From Brevibacterium picturae (lineage in GTDB: Bacteria; Actinomycetota; Actinomycetes; Actinomycetales; Brevibacteriaceae), in contig NZ_LT629739.1 in the NCBI RefSeq assembly GCF_900105045.1, forward strand, positions 2,914,001-2,978,000: a stretch of DNA of 64,000 nucleotides, in the 5' to 3' direction. The notes beneath the pieces were generated by a model, which saw only the letters and a program-made list of their open reading frames with translations, was not told where the DNA came from and made no database searches. A program made the position numbers and the translations under genes. This document shows positions 50,690 to 57,759 of the stretch, piece after piece (within the stretch, counting starts at the first letter, position 1; every line of letters starts with the position of its first letter).

Positions 50690-50852
50690 CTAATTGACTG
50701 CCTCGACCAATTCGTTCTCCACCAGGTCGTCCTTGTCTGCGGACATTCAGCTAGAGCACGAGTGGCCTATCCTCAACGAGCCATCTCGCCCCTCTCCTCG
50801 GATTCTCGTCACAGGCGGTGATGACGGCTGTTTTCACAGGAGTTGATTTCAT
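50690..50852 (-). other. Two possible short reading frames in the oxidase leader
   Basis: An ATG at 50852 with GGAAGG four bases upstream opens a 33-residue frame (MKSTPVKTAVITACDENPRR and 13 more) ending TAG at 50751. Five bases before that stop's end a second ATG (50746) begins MSADKDDLVENELVEAVN, 18 residues, ending at 50690, 35 bases before the oxidase start. They could be regulatory leader peptides, a frameshifted small protein, or chance. The ribosome site of the first is the main support. Confidence 0.25.
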
Positions 50853-50872
50853 ATGCCTTCCGTTCTTAAAAC

Positions 50873-50884
50873 GTAACAAGTTAC
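50873..50884. promoter_or_regulatory. LacI-type operator-like palindrome upstream of the oxidase gene
   Basis: GTAACAAGTTAC has perfect 5-base arms (GTAAC/GTTAC) and differs in the central bases only from GTAACTAGTTAC, found twice at the ABC operon promoter (57318-57343). It lies in the gap between the lacI stop and the oxidase start, about 220 bases before the latter, so the same regulator may control both transcripts. Confidence 0.55.
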
Positions 50885-50894
50885 ATGAAGGTTG

Positions 50895-50910
50895 TGCGGC
50901 TATCGCCGCA
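50895..50910 (-). terminator. Hairpin after the lacI gene
   Basis: TGCGGC (50895-50900) and GCCGCA (50905-50910) pair around a 4-base loop 12 bases beyond the lacI stop, with AAGG/CCTT able to extend the stem after a small bulge. No T-run follows at once, though TTTTAA comes about 25 bases later. Confidence 0.4.
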
Positions 50911-50921
50911 GCCTTCTAGAT

Positions 50922-51932
50922 CTACTCGGTTGGCTCTTCGCTTTCGCCACAGGACTGGCGAACCACGAGCCGTGGATTTTTAACGATATGTTGCGGGTGA
51001 TCGTTTCCGTTAGTGATGAGAGTTGCAGCTTCGACCCCCATATCGAATGACGGCTGAGCAACCACGGTGATTCCCAAAGTTTTCGCCCAAGGGAAGTCAT
51101 CCATTGCGATGAGGGCGATATCCTCCGGTATATGACAGCCACGCTCATTGAGGACCTCGTAAGTTCGAGTGGTGAGCAGACCAGTGAGACAGACAATAGT
51201 GTCGATTGGGCGGCCGACGGCTCTGGCATTCGTGAAGATCTCATCCAATGCGACACTGACGTCGTTTCCGGATTCGGCAACGTGCACCACGTCATCATGG
51301 AGAGTCAGGTCGTACTCTGCCAGGGTCTCTCTGAGACCATCGATCCTCTCGCTTTGGGAGGTTCGACTGCCGCCGTGAAGCACTCCGATTGATTTCTTGC
51401 CACATTCGATGAGATGAGTTGCGATCAGTCGCCCAGCTTCGTGATTATCAAGGGCGATAGAGTGCAGGTTGGGCACCAGATCGGGTGCTTTACGTGCCAC
51501 GATGACACACGGTGTACCGCGTTCGGCGAAGTGTTTTGTTCGATCGTCAGTGGAGGGGCCAGTTGTGAGAATGAGGCCCCGTACCCGTTGTTCATCCATG
51601 GTCTGGACATGCGCAGCTTCTCGTTCAATTTGATTGAAGGTGTTAGCGAACATCACTAAGCTGCGATCGTGCGTTGCAACTTTATCGATGCCACGCATCA
51701 GTTCGAGATAGAAGGGGCTGTTGAGATCTCTGATGATCACACCAATCGTGTTAGAACGACCTGCAAACACTCCCCGTGTCAATGCGTTCGGTGTGTAATC
51801 AAGTGTGCCTACTGCCGCCCACACCCGATCTGAGGTGGAACTTGTCACCTTGTGACCATTGAGCACACGTGACACAGTCGCGGTCGACACATTCGCCGCT
51901 GTAGCAACGTCGTTGATTGTAGCGCGTGGCAT
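50922..51932 (-). CDS. LacI-family transcriptional repressor
   Basis: Regulator of 336 residues. The N-terminal helix-turn-helix with hinge is ATINDVATAANVSTATVSRVLNGHKVTSSTSDRVWAAVGTLDYTPNALTRG. A periplasmic-binding-like effector domain follows (SNTIGVIIRDLNSPFYLELMRGID; LVMFANTF; IALDNHEAGRLIATHLIECG; EDIALIAMDDFPWAKTLGITVVAQPSFDMG). It starts 30 bases after the amidohydrolase stop, so it is the last gene of the ABC operon and probably autoregulates it. The palindromes GTAACTAGTTAC at the operon promoter are the natural operators. The effector is presumably the transported compound or its breakdown product. Confidence 0.92.
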   Translation of the reverse strand: MPRATINDVATAANVSTATVSRVLNGHKVTSSTSDRVWAAVGTLDYTPNALTRGVFAGRSNTIGVIIRDLNSPFYLELMRGIDKVATHDRSLVMFANTFNQIEREAAHVQTMDEQRVRGLILTTGPSTDDRTKHFAERGTPCVIVARKAPDLVPNLHSIALDNHEAGRLIATHLIECGKKSIGVLHGGSRTSQSERIDGLRETLAEYDLTLHDDVVHVAESGNDVSVALDEIFTNARAVGRPIDTIVCLTGLLTTRTYEVLNERGCHIPEDIALIAMDDFPWAKTLGITVVAQPSFDMGVEAATLITNGNDHPQHIVKNPRLVVRQSCGESEEPTE

Positions 51933-51962
51933 AACCAGTCCTCTCAGTTAGCCCAATATTTC

Positions 51963-53321
51963 CTAAGCAGCAGATGCGACTCGTTTCCCGTTTCGTACCT
52001 CAACAGTTCCGTTGACGATGACCGCCTGAACGTCATCGAGCGCATCTGCCCTTGTAATTACCATATCCGCACAGCCTCCGGGAACTACACGACCTCGGTT
52101 GGGGGCGAGGCCCGGTATGGCATCAGCTACATTTGCACTGGCCATCGCAATTGCAGCCGGAAGCGACACGACCCCAGCTTTTACTGCCCGATCGATGACC
52201 AGCAAGATGGAGTCGTGATGTCCGCCTGCGTAGTCGGTCGAGATGGTATCGACTAGCCCTTGATCAAACATTGCGAACAAGAGGTCTGGTCCGGAAGTGA
52301 TGAGTTGAGCCCCGAAAGTGTCGAGCGTGGATACGTCGACGATCACACCGTGTTCTTTGAGACGTTCAGCGTGCTCAAGCCCTTCACGCAGATCGAAGCT
52401 GTTGTGGTTTGAGTGACCCGCAATGACGGTGACTTCTCGGCGTGCGATGTCGGCGACTTGTGTCATGGAGGCTGCCGCATTATGTACCAGCACAGGAACA
52501 CCGGATTGTTGCGCTTGGCCTGCCGCCTCTGTGAGCCCGTACAAGGCGACGTCGAAGGCAGGGAGAACGATATCGGACACGATCTCCTTCGCTTCGTCGA
52601 CTGACAATTTTCCGGCGAGATTTGCGTCGACAATTGATTCCTCGACCGCATCGTGGTCGAACGACGATGCCGAAATGTGGCGCCCAAGGACTGCGATCTT
52701 CAGTTTGTCTGCCTGCTTTGAAGTAATCGTGACCCCGGTTCGGCGCCGCACTTCCATGGGGATGTACATATAGCTGGCACCGCCGCCACCGAGCGTGTGG
52801 CCGGCACCAATTTCCCCGAGCGCCACTGCTCCAGCACCAATAGCATCAGTAGCTGAGAATGCAATGTTTTCGTCGGATAAACCTCCCCCATCAGCCAGCG
52901 TCGCTGCTTCAAGGCAGGCTGGGGTATTGCACGATGCGAGGCTCACTTGAAGGGGATGACTTTGGTTGGTTGCAGCGAGGGCGTCAGCCGTGACGAAACC
53001 GTCAACGCACAACACAGTGGTCGTTCCTTCTTGCAGGTGAGTGTCCAAGTTCTGCAAGATTTGGCTGTGAGGTAGCGCCTCATGGCCGCTCGGGAAAAGA
53101 GGACCAAATGCTGTCCCATGAGTGTGGTTGTTGATCAATCCGGGCGTCACGAGGTTGCCGTCGACTGAGATGATCTCATCGACTCCACTGTAAGTTTCGG
53201 TTGTGCTAGTTGGAGATATTTCGCGAATCGTTGATCCTACGACGATGATGTCAACGTTGGACTGTATGCCGGTGTTCCGACCGTCAACGAGTTGGCAATT
53301 GTGCAAAACGGTAGTCCGCAT
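51963..53321 (-). CDS. Amidohydrolase-superfamily enzyme
   Basis: Metal-dependent hydrolase of 452 residues. The outer barrel sandwich (LVDGRNTGIQSNVDIIVVG) leads to the metal motif GLINNHTHGTAFG (H-x-H). Later metal or substrate residues are probably in LVHNAAA, VIAGHSNHNSF and STDYAGGHHDS. ANVADAIPGLAPNRGRVVPGGCADMVITRADALDDVQAVIVNG is the typical C-terminus. It is part of the ABC transporter operon, 43 bases after the ATPase gene, and may release an amine or amino acid from an amide or N-acyl compound after uptake. The exact reaction is not assigned; dihydroorotase, deacetylase or deacylase activities are all possible. Confidence 0.86.
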   Translation of the reverse strand: MRTTVLHNCQLVDGRNTGIQSNVDIIVVGSTIREISPTSTTETYSGVDEIISVDGNLVTPGLINNHTHGTAFGPLFPSGHEALPHSQILQNLDTHLQEGTTTVLCVDGFVTADALAATNQSHPLQVSLASCNTPACLEAATLADGGGLSDENIAFSATDAIGAGAVALGEIGAGHTLGGGGASYMYIPMEVRRRTGVTITSKQADKLKIAVLGRHISASSFDHDAVEESIVDANLAGKLSVDEAKEIVSDIVLPAFDVALYGLTEAAGQAQQSGVPVLVHNAAASMTQVADIARREVTVIAGHSNHNSFDLREGLEHAERLKEHGVIVDVSTLDTFGAQLITSGPDLLFAMFDQGLVDTISTDYAGGHHDSILLVIDRAVKAGVVSLPAAIAMASANVADAIPGLAPNRGRVVPGGCADMVITRADALDDVQAVIVNGTVEVRNGKRVASAA

Positions 53322-53364
53322 GTTTCTCCTAGTGAATTGTGACTACTGAGAGGATTCCAAATGA

Positions 53365-54513
53365 TCAGGTGAGTAAGGCGAGCCCAGTCTCGCTTGGGAT
53401 TGCGACACGGACTGAATCTCCGGGGACTGGCAACACGGTCCCGCTCGGATCTGGGACTCTTACGGTGATCGTCTTCCCACCTGAAATTTCGACTTCTACG
53501 GTGGCGTTGTCCCCTTCGTTGACTACTTCGAGGGCGTGGCCATCGATCGATGGAGACGAGGCGTCTTCGGTGGTATCGATGAGGTGCAGAGATTCAGGAC
53601 GGAAGAGGACACGTATGGGGGTATCAGAAGTGGGTGTTGGCTCCGCCGAGATTCGGACAGAAACCTGCGTGCCGTCGTTCAATTCGACTATGCACCGGTC
53701 GCCATCACGCCTTAGGAACTTTGCGTCGACGAGATTCGACTGCCCCACGAAGCCTGCGACGAACTCGTTGCTGGGCGAGTTGTAGATTTCAGCGGGAGTA
53801 CCGAGCTGTTCGATTCTGCCGTCGCGCATCACCGCAATCCGATCACTCATGACGAGCGCTTCGGTTTGGTCATGAGTCACAAATATCGTCGTTAGGCCTA
53901 AATCTCGCTGCAGATGTTTGATCTCGAGTCGCAGTTGTTCTCGAAGCTTTAGATCCAGATTCGACAGAGGCTCATCTAAAAGCAGTACTTTGGGCTCAAC
54001 GACGATTGCTCGAGCAAGAGCTACGCGCTGCTGCTGACCGCCGGATAGCTGTTTAGGGTAGCGGTCTTCTTGACCGTCCAATCCCACTCTTTGTAGCGCG
54101 CCGTCAACGCGCTTGCGAATTTCTGATGCAGGTACTTTTCGATTCTTCAATCCATACGCAATGTTCTCTCCAATGGTGAGGTGTGGGAACAGGGCATACT
54201 GTTGAAAAACCATGGTTGAGTCACGTTTATTGGGCGGTTCAGATGTGACTGCCTCGTCGTCGAGGATGATCGATCCGGAATCCGGCGAAATGAAGCCAGC
54301 GACCATGTTGAGAGTCGTCGTCTTCCCGCATCCTGACGGACCGAGTAAGGTCAGAAACTCACTTGGCTGAACGTCGAACGACAGTTTGTGAACGATCGTC
54401 GATCCACCGAGGGACTTGCGAATGTCGCGCAATGCTACGCTAGATCCCCCTCGAACTGGGGTGTCCGATGTGTCGCTTTGCGCATTGTGTCGAGTGTTCT
54501 GGGTAATGGACAT
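53365..54513 (-). CDS. ABC transporter ATP-binding protein, PotA/FbpC type
   Basis: ATPase subunit of 382 residues for import of a small organic compound. Walker A GPSGCGKTT, MVFQQYALFPHLTIGENIAYGL (Q loop), signature [15 protein letters not shown] and Walker B VLLLDEPLSNLDLKLREQL are intact. HDQTEALVMSDRIAVM follows, and the C-terminal 120 residues form the TOBE regulatory domain (VRVLFRPESLHLID). ATG 54513 has GGAGG 8 bases upstream; a TTG five codons earlier is less likely. It starts one base after the stop of the second permease gene. The family carries spermidine/putrescine, iron or opines. Confidence 0.93.
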   Translation of the reverse strand: MSITQNTRHNAQSDTSDTPVRGGSSVALRDIRKSLGGSTIVHKLSFDVQPSEFLTLLGPSGCGKTTTLNMVAGFISPDSGSIILDDEAVTSEPPNKRDSTMVFQQYALFPHLTIGENIAYGLKNRKVPASEIRKRVDGALQRVGLDGQEDRYPKQLSGGQQQRVALARAIVVEPKVLLLDEPLSNLDLKLREQLRLEIKHLQRDLGLTTIFVTHDQTEALVMSDRIAVMRDGRIEQLGTPAEIYNSPSNEFVAGFVGQSNLVDAKFLRRDGDRCIVELNDGTQVSVRISAEPTPTSDTPIRVLFRPESLHLIDTTEDASSPSIDGHALEVVNEGDNATVEVEISGGKTITVRVPDPSGTVLPVPGDSVRVAIPSETGLALLT

Positions 54514-54514
54514 A

Positions 54515-55330
54515 TTAGCGTCCTCCAATGAAGTCGGTCATCCTCGTGAAACGAGAGGCGATAACGGCAATGAGCAGGATTCCGGCCATTCCGGTCACTG
54601 CGACGGCGGCGAGGCTGGGAGAGTATTCAAACTCCATATAGTTGAGTATCTTGATCGGTAGTGTGGTCGCCGAGCGCGAAGTGAGAAACAGTGACAGCTC
54701 AACATTGTTGAACGACATGATGAATGCGAACAGTGCACCCGCGAAAATTCCTGATTTCATCAACGGAAGCGTGATGGTGAAAAAGGTTCGCAGTCGCGAG
54801 GCTCCCAAATCGTAAGCGGCACGCTCCCACAACGGATCGACCCCGACGAGACTTACGCCGACAGTTCTAACGACGAAGGGAATGCCTATCGTGACATGGG
54901 CCGCGATCAGCAGCTCAGGTCCTAGCCAGGAGCCACCGAACATCGAAATGAACTGTAAGACCGCGAGGCTGATGACAATCTCGGGCAATAGCAGTGGGGA
55001 AGTCAGAAATCCTTCCAGCATTGTTCGGGCTCGACTGTTCGAACGTGCTAGTGCATAAGCGGCAGCGGAGCCCAAAATGACAGAGATTATTGTCGCGATC
55101 CCAGCGATTTCGGCAGAAAGCGCAAGGGGGCGCATCCATTCACCTGTCAGTGCTTCGTTCCACCACTTCAGCGAGAACTGAGTCGGAGGGAACTTGGGAT
55201 AAGTGTTGGGCTGGATCGAGGTCCAAACGACTACCAGCATAGGGACAGTCACGAAGAACATCGTAAGAACGAGAAGCACATTCCGAAGTGCGTTTCCTGC
55301 TCGCGCAATTGAGCCGCGGTTGTTTTTCAT
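54515..55330 (-). CDS. ABC transporter permease, PotC type
   Basis: Inner-membrane subunit of 271 residues with six helices. The EAA loop is ERAAYDLGASRLRTFFTITLPLMKSGIFAGALFAFIMSFNNVELSLFLTS, typical of PotC/YdcV-like permeases. LSAEIAGIATIISVILGSAAAYALAR opens the transporter core. ATG 55330 overlaps the stop of the first permease gene (ATGA); the longer open frame upstream on this strand is antisense or out-of-frame to that gene and is not used. Works with the other permease, the ATPase and the lipoprotein encoded in the same operon. Confidence 0.92.
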   Translation of the reverse strand: MKNNRGSIARAGNALRNVLLVLTMFFVTVPMLVVVWTSIQPNTYPKFPPTQFSLKWWNEALTGEWMRPLALSAEIAGIATIISVILGSAAAYALARSNSRARTMLEGFLTSPLLLPEIVISLAVLQFISMFGGSWLGPELLIAAHVTIGIPFVVRTVGVSLVGVDPLWERAAYDLGASRLRTFFTITLPLMKSGIFAGALFAFIMSFNNVELSLFLTSRSATTLPIKILNYMEFEYSPSLAAVAVTGMAGILLIAVIASRFTRMTDFIGGR

Positions 55331-56244
55331 TCTGAGACCCCCGGGATCCGCGTCTTCCGTGAGAAGGACAGAAGCAAACCAACGACGAATGCCCCGATGA
55401 CGAGGATGATTGCGGCGATAGCAGCTGCCTGTCCCCATTCCAAGCTCGTCACCATTCGCTCTCGAACAAGCACTGCCAAGGTCTGAAGAGATCCGCCGCC
55501 AAGGACAGCTACAGTGGCGTAGGCGCCGATGCTGATGGTGAACGTCAATATGAAGCCACTGATCAGTCCCGGCGCGATGAGTGGAATAGTGATTCTTCGG
55601 AACGTGGCCACTGGTCCTGCACCGAGATCTCGAGAGGCACGCTCTAGGCTGGAGTCGACTCCTTGCAGGCTTGACATGATTGTGAAGACGGAGAAAGGCA
55701 GCAGCACATGGACCAAACCGATGATGACCGCGAAGCGCGAACCGATGAAGGCTATGGGCGCATCTATCAGTCCAAGATCCATGGCCACGGAGTTGATCAG
55801 GCCTCCGTTCTCCAGAAGTACGAGCCATCCGTATGTTCGAACGACAACGCTTGATACGAGTGGAAGAATCACCAACAGAATGACGAGACCACGCAGTCGC
55901 GAGTTGGAACGGACGAGGAAGTGCGCCACCAATGTTCCAAGAATCAGGCAAATGACCCCTACAGCTGCGGCCATCCATACGGTGTCCAACAGGACTGAGC
56001 GGAAATAGGAGTCGCTGAAGAGGTCGGTGTAGTTTTCGAGAGTGACCGGGCCGGTCACCGAAGCTCCTTCATAGGTGAAGAAGCTGGTCCCCAGCATCAC
56101 TGCTGTGGGAATTGCGCATACAGCCAATACCCAGATGATGCCAGGAAGGCCCAGGTTGAGTTTAGAACGGCGTTTATTGTTTCCAGGAACAGGACGGCCG
56201 GGTACGCTTGTCGCCTTTGTCGGCGATGTCAGAACGGTTCTCAT
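55327..56244 (-). CDS. ABC transporter permease, PotB type
   Basis: Inner-membrane subunit of 305 residues with six helices. The first helix is GIIWVLAVCAIPTAVMLGTSFF, and the EAA loop is ERASRDLGAGPVATFRRITIPLIAPGLISGFILTFTISIGAYATVAVLGGG, characteristic of PotB/YdcU-type permeases. ATG 56244 overlaps the stop of the binding-protein gene by 4 bases; further in-frame residues upstream (MVETVVGVRA) are not needed. It pairs with the PotC-type permease to form the import channel. Confidence 0.92.
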   Translation of the reverse strand: MRTVLTSPTKATSVPGRPVPGNNKRRSKLNLGLPGIIWVLAVCAIPTAVMLGTSFFTYEGASVTGPVTLENYTDLFSDSYFRSVLLDTVWMAAAVGVICLILGTLVAHFLVRSNSRLRGLVILLVILPLVSSVVVRTYGWLVLLENGGLINSVAMDLGLIDAPIAFIGSRFAVIIGLVHVLLPFSVFTIMSSLQGVDSSLERASRDLGAGPVATFRRITIPLIAPGLISGFILTFTISIGAYATVAVLGGGSLQTLAVLVRERMVTSLEWGQAAAIAAIILVIGAFVVGLLLSFSRKTRIPGVSE

Positions 56245-57296
56245 CGCACGGACTCCGACCACTGTTTCGACCAATCGGTCCGATTTTCCTGGACTGTTCC
56301 TGGATCAGCGATCTTGATGCGCTCCAAACTCTCCGGAGTCACAATGTGCTTCTCCGTAAACTCAGGACTGAACTCGATCCCTGAAATTGCTGGACCGACG
56401 TTGTACGATTCGGCCCACTGTTTTTGAATGTCCGGTCGTAGCCAAAAGTTCATCAATTTGTACCCGGCTTCCTTGTTCGGTGATTCGGCCGGCATACCTA
56501 ATGCGCCGAGCAGACCGTACGATCCTTCTTTAGGAAGTGTGAAGTCATAGTCGGTGGTCTTTGAGTAGATCGCGGCTCTGCCATCCAGATACGGGAATAC
56601 CGTGGCCTCTCCCCGTTCCATGAACGGCACCGCCTCGGCTGACGTGCCTGGAGTGCCCGCTGCATAAGATGCAAGTTTCGCGAGCTGGGTGAACCCAGGT
56701 TGAGTATCGTTGATTCCGCCTCCGGCCATGTCCGCGGAAAGGAGGATTTGGTGAACACCTAACATTCCTGAGGGATTGAATATCAATGCGCCGTTACGGT
56801 ATTTCGGCTCGGACAGCACCTTCCAGCTCCGAGGCGGGGACGAGAAGAGCTTCTTGTTGAACATCAGTGACACGTATTGGACATCTTGAATTGCACCGAA
56901 ACCGTGCGCAGCTTCGCGCAGTTTCTGTGGCTGCTTGTCTAAATTGGGAACATCTTCTTCAGTGACCGGCGCGAGTAGTTCGTCGCTCTTGCCTTGATAA
57001 AGCTCGACATCCGTCAATATGGTGAGATCGAAATCTGGGTCCCCTCTCGAGGCAAGAATTTTCGCGTATCTTTGCGTCGCAGACCCTGAACCCTGGTATT
57101 CCACCGTGATGCCTGTCTCGCTTTTGAACGGTTCGGCGATCACTTCGTTGAAGATCTCTGCGTACTCTGCTCCGTAGCCTTCAACGACGAGTACATCGCC
57201 GTCGATGTCGCTCGAGGTTGCTGTTGATGTGCATGCCGACAGCAACACCGTGAGTGCGAGTGCAAATACGGTCGTTGGACCTTTGCGTCGCCTCAT
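56241..57296 (-). CDS. Extracellular substrate-binding lipoprotein of a PotD/AfuA-like ABC transporter
   Basis: Solute-binding lipoprotein of 351 residues anchored outside the membrane. The signal is TTVFALALTVLLSAC with lipobox LSAC. The mature part, VLVVEGYGAEYAEIFNEVIAEPFKSETGITVEYQGSGSATQRYAKILASRGDPDFDLTIL, resembles PotD/YdcS and iron-binding AfuA/FbpA proteins (type II binding fold). PFMERGEATVFPYLDGRA and FWLRPDIQKQWAESYNVGP follow. ATG 57296 has GAGGAGG 5 bases upstream. It is the first gene of a six-gene operon directly behind two LacI-type palindromes. The ligand may be a polyamine, opine or similar amine. Confidence 0.9.
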   Translation of the reverse strand: MRRRKGPTTVFALALTVLLSACTSTATSSDIDGDVLVVEGYGAEYAEIFNEVIAEPFKSETGITVEYQGSGSATQRYAKILASRGDPDFDLTILTDVELYQGKSDELLAPVTEEDVPNLDKQPQKLREAAHGFGAIQDVQYVSLMFNKKLFSSPPRSWKVLSEPKYRNGALIFNPSGMLGVHQILLSADMAGGGINDTQPGFTQLAKLASYAAGTPGTSAEAVPFMERGEATVFPYLDGRAAIYSKTTDYDFTLPKEGSYGLLGALGMPAESPNKEAGYKLMNFWLRPDIQKQWAESYNVGPAISGIEFSPEFTEKHIVTPESLERIKIADPGTVQENRTDWSKQWSESVR

Positions 57297-57317
57297 ACAT
57301 GCCTCCTCACATGTAGA

Positions 57318-57343
57318 TGTAACTAGTTACAGTAACTAGTTAC
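57318..57343. promoter_or_regulatory. Two adjacent LacI-type operators
   Basis: TGTAACTAGTTACA (57318-57331) is a perfect 14-base palindrome, and GTAACTAGTTAC (57332-57343) repeats its core directly next to it, with centres 13 bases apart. Both lie between the proposed promoter and the ribosome site of the binding-protein gene, an ideal position for repression. A third, related site is at 50873. Confidence 0.75.
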
Positions 57344-57348
57344 AGTTG

Positions 57349-57377
57349 AGCTTAATGCGATACACGATCGGCGTCAA
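57349..57377 (-). promoter_or_regulatory. Putative promoter of the ABC transporter operon
   Basis: On the minus strand TTGACG (57372-57377), a 17-base spacer and TAAGCT (57349-57354) form a promoter-like pair; the -35 box is good, the -10 box weak. Transcription would begin inside the first operator, about 45 bases before the start codon. Confidence 0.45.
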
Positions 57378-57759
57378 GATTTTTACACGGTACATGATTG
57401 GGCGCTCAGTATTCCTCGACCGATGTAACCGCCACTGCCTGATGAAGAATGACCGCCTTTAAGCACTAAAGCTCACACTCGTAGGCAACGGCGACCGGCC
57501 CTGGATATTTGGCCAGCCACAAATGTACGTGCTCATCCTATGGAGTCAGTGTCAACTGGACGTGTTATCCAATGCTGCGGGGATCGACTAAGCGTGCACA
57601 TCCAGGCCAACGCTGTACGCTCTGTGAATATCGGTGCCTCTCGCGAATGGTAGATAGATAGATCGGGCAGGTGGCTTCTTATCCGGTAACTCACGAGTTT
57701 CGTGGGTGAGCCCCGTGCCGCAGCTCCACCGCCAGGACGATGGGGCCACTACATACCGT
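57378..57759. other. Gene-free spacer between ABC operon and recombination module
   Basis: I see no convincing gene here. It contains a short GATA repeat (TAGATAGATAGATCGG, near 57645-57660) and a weak hairpin at about 57690-57710 (CACGA/CGTG core with CTCAC/GTGAG outside), which may end transcription of the Zn-ribbon protein gene that stops at 57760. A short open frame on the minus strand (57588-57881) is a shadow of that gene's tail. Confidence 0.4.

Noticed and set aside
55331..55978. Extended N-terminus of the PotC-type permease
   Set aside because: The extension is out-of-frame sequence of the upstream permease gene; ATG 55330 overlaps the preceding stop as expected in this operon.
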